Source: an uncultured Turicimonas sp. (lineage in GTDB: Bacteria > Pseudomonadota > Gammaproteobacteria > Burkholderiales > Burkholderiaceae_F). From it: a stretch of DNA of 64,000 bases. Positions 62,030 to 64,000 of the stretch are shown here, piece after piece. Under the pieces are notes generated by a model. That model made no database searches. It was not told the DNA's origin and worked only from the letters and a program-made list of their open reading frames with translations. Positions within the stretch are counted from its first letter, which is position 1. Each line of letters begins with the position of its first letter. The translations under genes and the position numbers were made by a program. The stretch covers positions 16,141 through 80,140 of the forward strand of contig CANTYJ010000001.1 in NCBI GenBank assembly GCA_947854175.1, written 5' to 3'.

Positions 62030-63661
62030 TTACTTTAAAGGTTTAAGCTGAGTGAAGAAGTCATTGCCTTTGTCATCGACGAGGATGAATGCGGGGAAGT
62101 CTTCAACTTCAATCTCGTAGACAGCTTCCATACCAAGTTCAGGATATTCGATGCATTTGATGCTTCTGATAGAGGCATCAGACAATGCAGCAGCTACTCC
62201 ACCGATTGTACCGAGGTAGAAACCACCGTGCTTCTTGCAGGCGTCAGTAACCGCTTTAGTTCTGTTTCCTTTGGCAATCATGACATAGGAACCGCCGGCC
62301 GCCATGAACGGATCGGCATACGGATCCATACGGTTGGCTGTTGTCGGACCCATTGAGCCACAAGCATAACCTTCAGGAGTCTTGGCAGGACCTGCGTAAA
62401 GGACCGGGTGATCCTTAATATAATCCGGAAGAGGTTCGCCTTTATCAAGCCGTTCCTTAAGTTTTGCGTGAGCGATGTCACGAGCGACAATAATCTTACC
62501 TGTTAAAGATACACGTGTTGAGACAGGATACTTGGAAAGTTCTTTTCTGATTTGTTCCATCGGCTGGTTCAAATCAATTTGAATACCGGTGTTACCACCT
62601 TCTTTCTTGTATTCTTCAGGAAGCAATTCAGCCGGATTTTCATCAAGTTTTTCGATGAACAAGCCTTCAGCTGTGATCTTGCATTTAACATTTCTGTCAG
62701 CAGAGCAGCTTACACCAATACCGATTGGGCAGCTTGCACCGTGGCGTGGCAAACGAACAACACGAATGTCGTGAGCAAGATATTTACCGCCGAACTGTGC
62801 ACCAAGACCAATATTATTAGTCAACTCAAGAAGTTTATCTTCCAGTTCAACATCTCTGAAAGCACGACCTGTTTCATCGCCGGTTGTCGGCAATGTGTCA
62901 TAGAAATGTGTAGAAGCAAGTTTAACGGTCAGCATTGTCTTTTCAGCAGAAGTACCGCCGACAACAATAGCGATATGGTATGGTGGACAAGCTGCTGTAC
63001 CCAAATCCTTGATTTGCTCCATTAAGAACGGTACCAATGTATCCGGGTTCAAAATTGCTTTAGTTTTTTGGAACAAATAAGATTTATTGGCAGAACCGCC
63101 GCCTTTAACAACACAAAGGAAGTTATATTCCATGCCTTCACACGCTTCGATATCAATCTGAGCCGGAAGATTGCATTTTGTATTAACTTCTTTGTACATT
63201 GTTAATGGAGCATTCTGAGAATAACGCAATGCCTCAGTTGTGTATGTATCGTATACGCCTTTGCTGATAGCTTCTGCGTCATCAAATCCGGTCCAAACTT
63301 GCTGACCCTTTTCTCCATGAATGATAGCTGTACCGGTGTCCTGGCAGATAGGAAGAACACGAGCTGCTGAAATTTGAGCATTTTTCAGCATGGTTGCAGC
63401 AACGTATTTATCATTATCCGAGGCTTCAGGATCATGAAGAATCTTTGCAACGGATTCGTTATGAGATCTTCTCAAAAGGAAGTTAACATCACGAAAAGCC
63501 TGATGAATTAATTTTGTAAGGCCTTCTTTTTCAATTTTAAGAATTGGTTTTCCTTCGAAATCGCCGAGGGAAACATATTTATCGGTTAAACGATAATATT
63601 CTGTTTTATCCTCTCCCAATTGGAACATTGGTGCGTATTTAAAGGCTGGGGCTTGTGCCAT
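62030..63661 (-). CDS. fumA: Fumarate hydratase class I (Fe-S dependent)
   Basis: 543 residues from ATG 63661 (AAGGAG eight bases upstream; an in-frame TTG one codon earlier is rejected). Length and sequence match the two-domain FumA/FumB type: [20 protein letters not shown] near 98-117 (first cluster Cys), [29 protein letters not shown], and [20 protein letters not shown] near 440-459. It interconverts fumarate and malate with an oxygen-sensitive [4Fe-4S] cluster. In an anaerobe it can feed fumarate respiration. FumA versus FumB cannot be told. Confidence 0.95.
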   Translation of the reverse strand: MAQAPAFKYAPMFQLGEDKTEYYRLTDKYVSLGDFEGKPILKIEKEGLTKLIHQAFRDVNFLLRRSHNESVAKILHDPEASDNDKYVAATMLKNAQISAARVLPICQDTGTAIIHGEKGQQVWTGFDDAEAISKGVYDTYTTEALRYSQNAPLTMYKEVNTKCNLPAQIDIEACEGMEYNFLCVVKGGGSANKSYLFQKTKAILNPDTLVPFLMEQIKDLGTAACPPYHIAIVVGGTSAEKTMLTVKLASTHFYDTLPTTGDETGRAFRDVELEDKLLELTNNIGLGAQFGGKYLAHDIRVVRLPRHGASCPIGIGVSCSADRNVKCKITAEGLFIEKLDENPAELLPEEYKKEGGNTGIQIDLNQPMEQIRKELSKYPVSTRVSLTGKIIVARDIAHAKLKERLDKGEPLPDYIKDHPVLYAGPAKTPEGYACGSMGPTTANRMDPYADPFMAAGGSYVMIAKGNRTKAVTDACKKHGGFYLGTIGGVAAALSDASIRSIKCIEYPELGMEAVYEIEVEDFPAFILVDDKGNDFFTQLKPLK

Positions 63662-63943
63662 CAAAATTCTCCTTATTCAGATGTTTTGTTTTAAGCCGTA
63701 ATAAGATACTACGAATTGAAGCAATTATGTAAAAATTTTTACAACTAATTAAGGTTAATACTTAGATGATAAAATTCTAATTTTTAGTGACCTAAATAAC
63801 TATCGTACAAATAAACTTTATGAATTCAGATAGTTATCGATTAAATAGAATTAAACTGGGTGATGATCCGAAATTATATAAAAATAAAGAAATAATGAAT
63901 TTCTTCTAGGGTTTTTACCTAGTTAATAAATTTTCCAAAGAAA
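63662..63943. other. AT-rich intergenic region upstream of fumarase
   Basis: About 280 AT-rich bases that should hold the fumarase promoter. I found no convincing -35/-10 pair, ORF or repeat. Confidence 0.4.
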
Positions 63944-63980
63944 AACCCCGACATCTTCATCAGACATCGGGGTTCTCTTT
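63944..63980. terminator. Intrinsic terminator near window end
   Basis: AACCCCGA and TCGGGGTT pair, with TC/GA continuation and T-rich sequence on both sides. It probably serves a gene just beyond the window edge. Confidence 0.75.
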
Positions 63981-64000
63981 TATATTGAGCCCGGAGGCTA

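Noticed and set aside
1..64000. tRNA genes, rRNA genes, CRISPR arrays, prophage
   Set aside because: I scanned for tRNA T-loop patterns, regularly spaced repeats and phage structural genes and saw none. This was a visual scan, not a computed search.

Overview
The window reads as chromosomal DNA of an anaerobic, low-to-moderate GC betaproteobacterium. The best guess is Burkholderiales, family Sutterellaceae (Sutterella/Parasutterella/Turicimonas-like). Three things point there: the block serB-mfd-udg-rimI-tsaB followed by the OmpR/EnvZ-like pair and ispDF; two TtrS/TtrR-like regulatory systems next to fumarate-reductase-like flavoproteins; and anaerobic functions (tungsten/molybdenum aldehyde oxidoreductase, FeoAABC, class I fumarase). 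The assignment comes from protein reading only, with no database search. I saw no tRNA, rRNA or CRISPR array.

Layout. 1-2.76 kb: a YdhY/YdhV-type oxidoreductase operon (minus strand, ydhV cut by the window edge) with its own sigma70-like promoter, a Cys-containing leader ORF and a hairpin. 3.1-4.26 kb: a decayed IS630-family element with 28-bp ends. 4.27-7.43 kb: feoA-feoA-feoB-feoC under a Fur box. 7.6-12.3 kb: an M16 peptidase, then yciB-bolA-ppiC. 12.3-15.4 kb: an Hpt protein, a REC/degenerate HD-GYP protein, and a substrate-binding protein paired with a possible FmdE-like protein. 15.4-17.4 kb: umuDC, in which UmuD carries an N-terminal DNA-binding-like extension and a perfect 17-bp inverted repeat lies over its ribosome binding site. 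17.5-22.1 kb: FMN-binding protein and FAD fumarate-reductase-like protein (divergent) plus a TtrSR-like two-component system. 22.3-26.9 kb: threonine dehydrogenase, TSUP permease, zinc-ribbon membrane protein, CDF transporter, a candidate small RNA, and a GNAT enzyme. 27-33.5 kb: aroC, a Cys-tailed 50-residue protein, murJ, rpsT, argD and an orphan glycosyltransferase. 33.7-37.8 kb: xseB-ispA-dxs-murB. 38-42.4 kb: sulfurtransferase, ZIP transporter, SDR protein, nitroreductase, exported flavodoxin. 42.5-46.4 kb: a second TtrSR-like pair with a flavoprotein in one operon. 46.6-57.3 kb: ispDF, risSA-like pair, tsaB-rimI-udg-mfd-serB. 57.4-63.7 kb: a tiny membrane protein, a 991-residue SF1 helicase, a DUF401 permease and class I fumarase.

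How the parts fit. Much of the window serves anaerobic respiration and its control. Two periplasmic-sensor two-component systems each sit beside a flavoprotein reductase, fumarase can supply fumarate, and ferrous iron uptake is Fur-controlled. Isoprenoid genes occur in two places (dxs-ispA and ispDF). The most interesting items are the self-contained regulatory design of umuDC, the leader ORF/hairpin in front of the ydhYV-like operon, and an unassigned structured RNA at about 25.82-25.99 kb.
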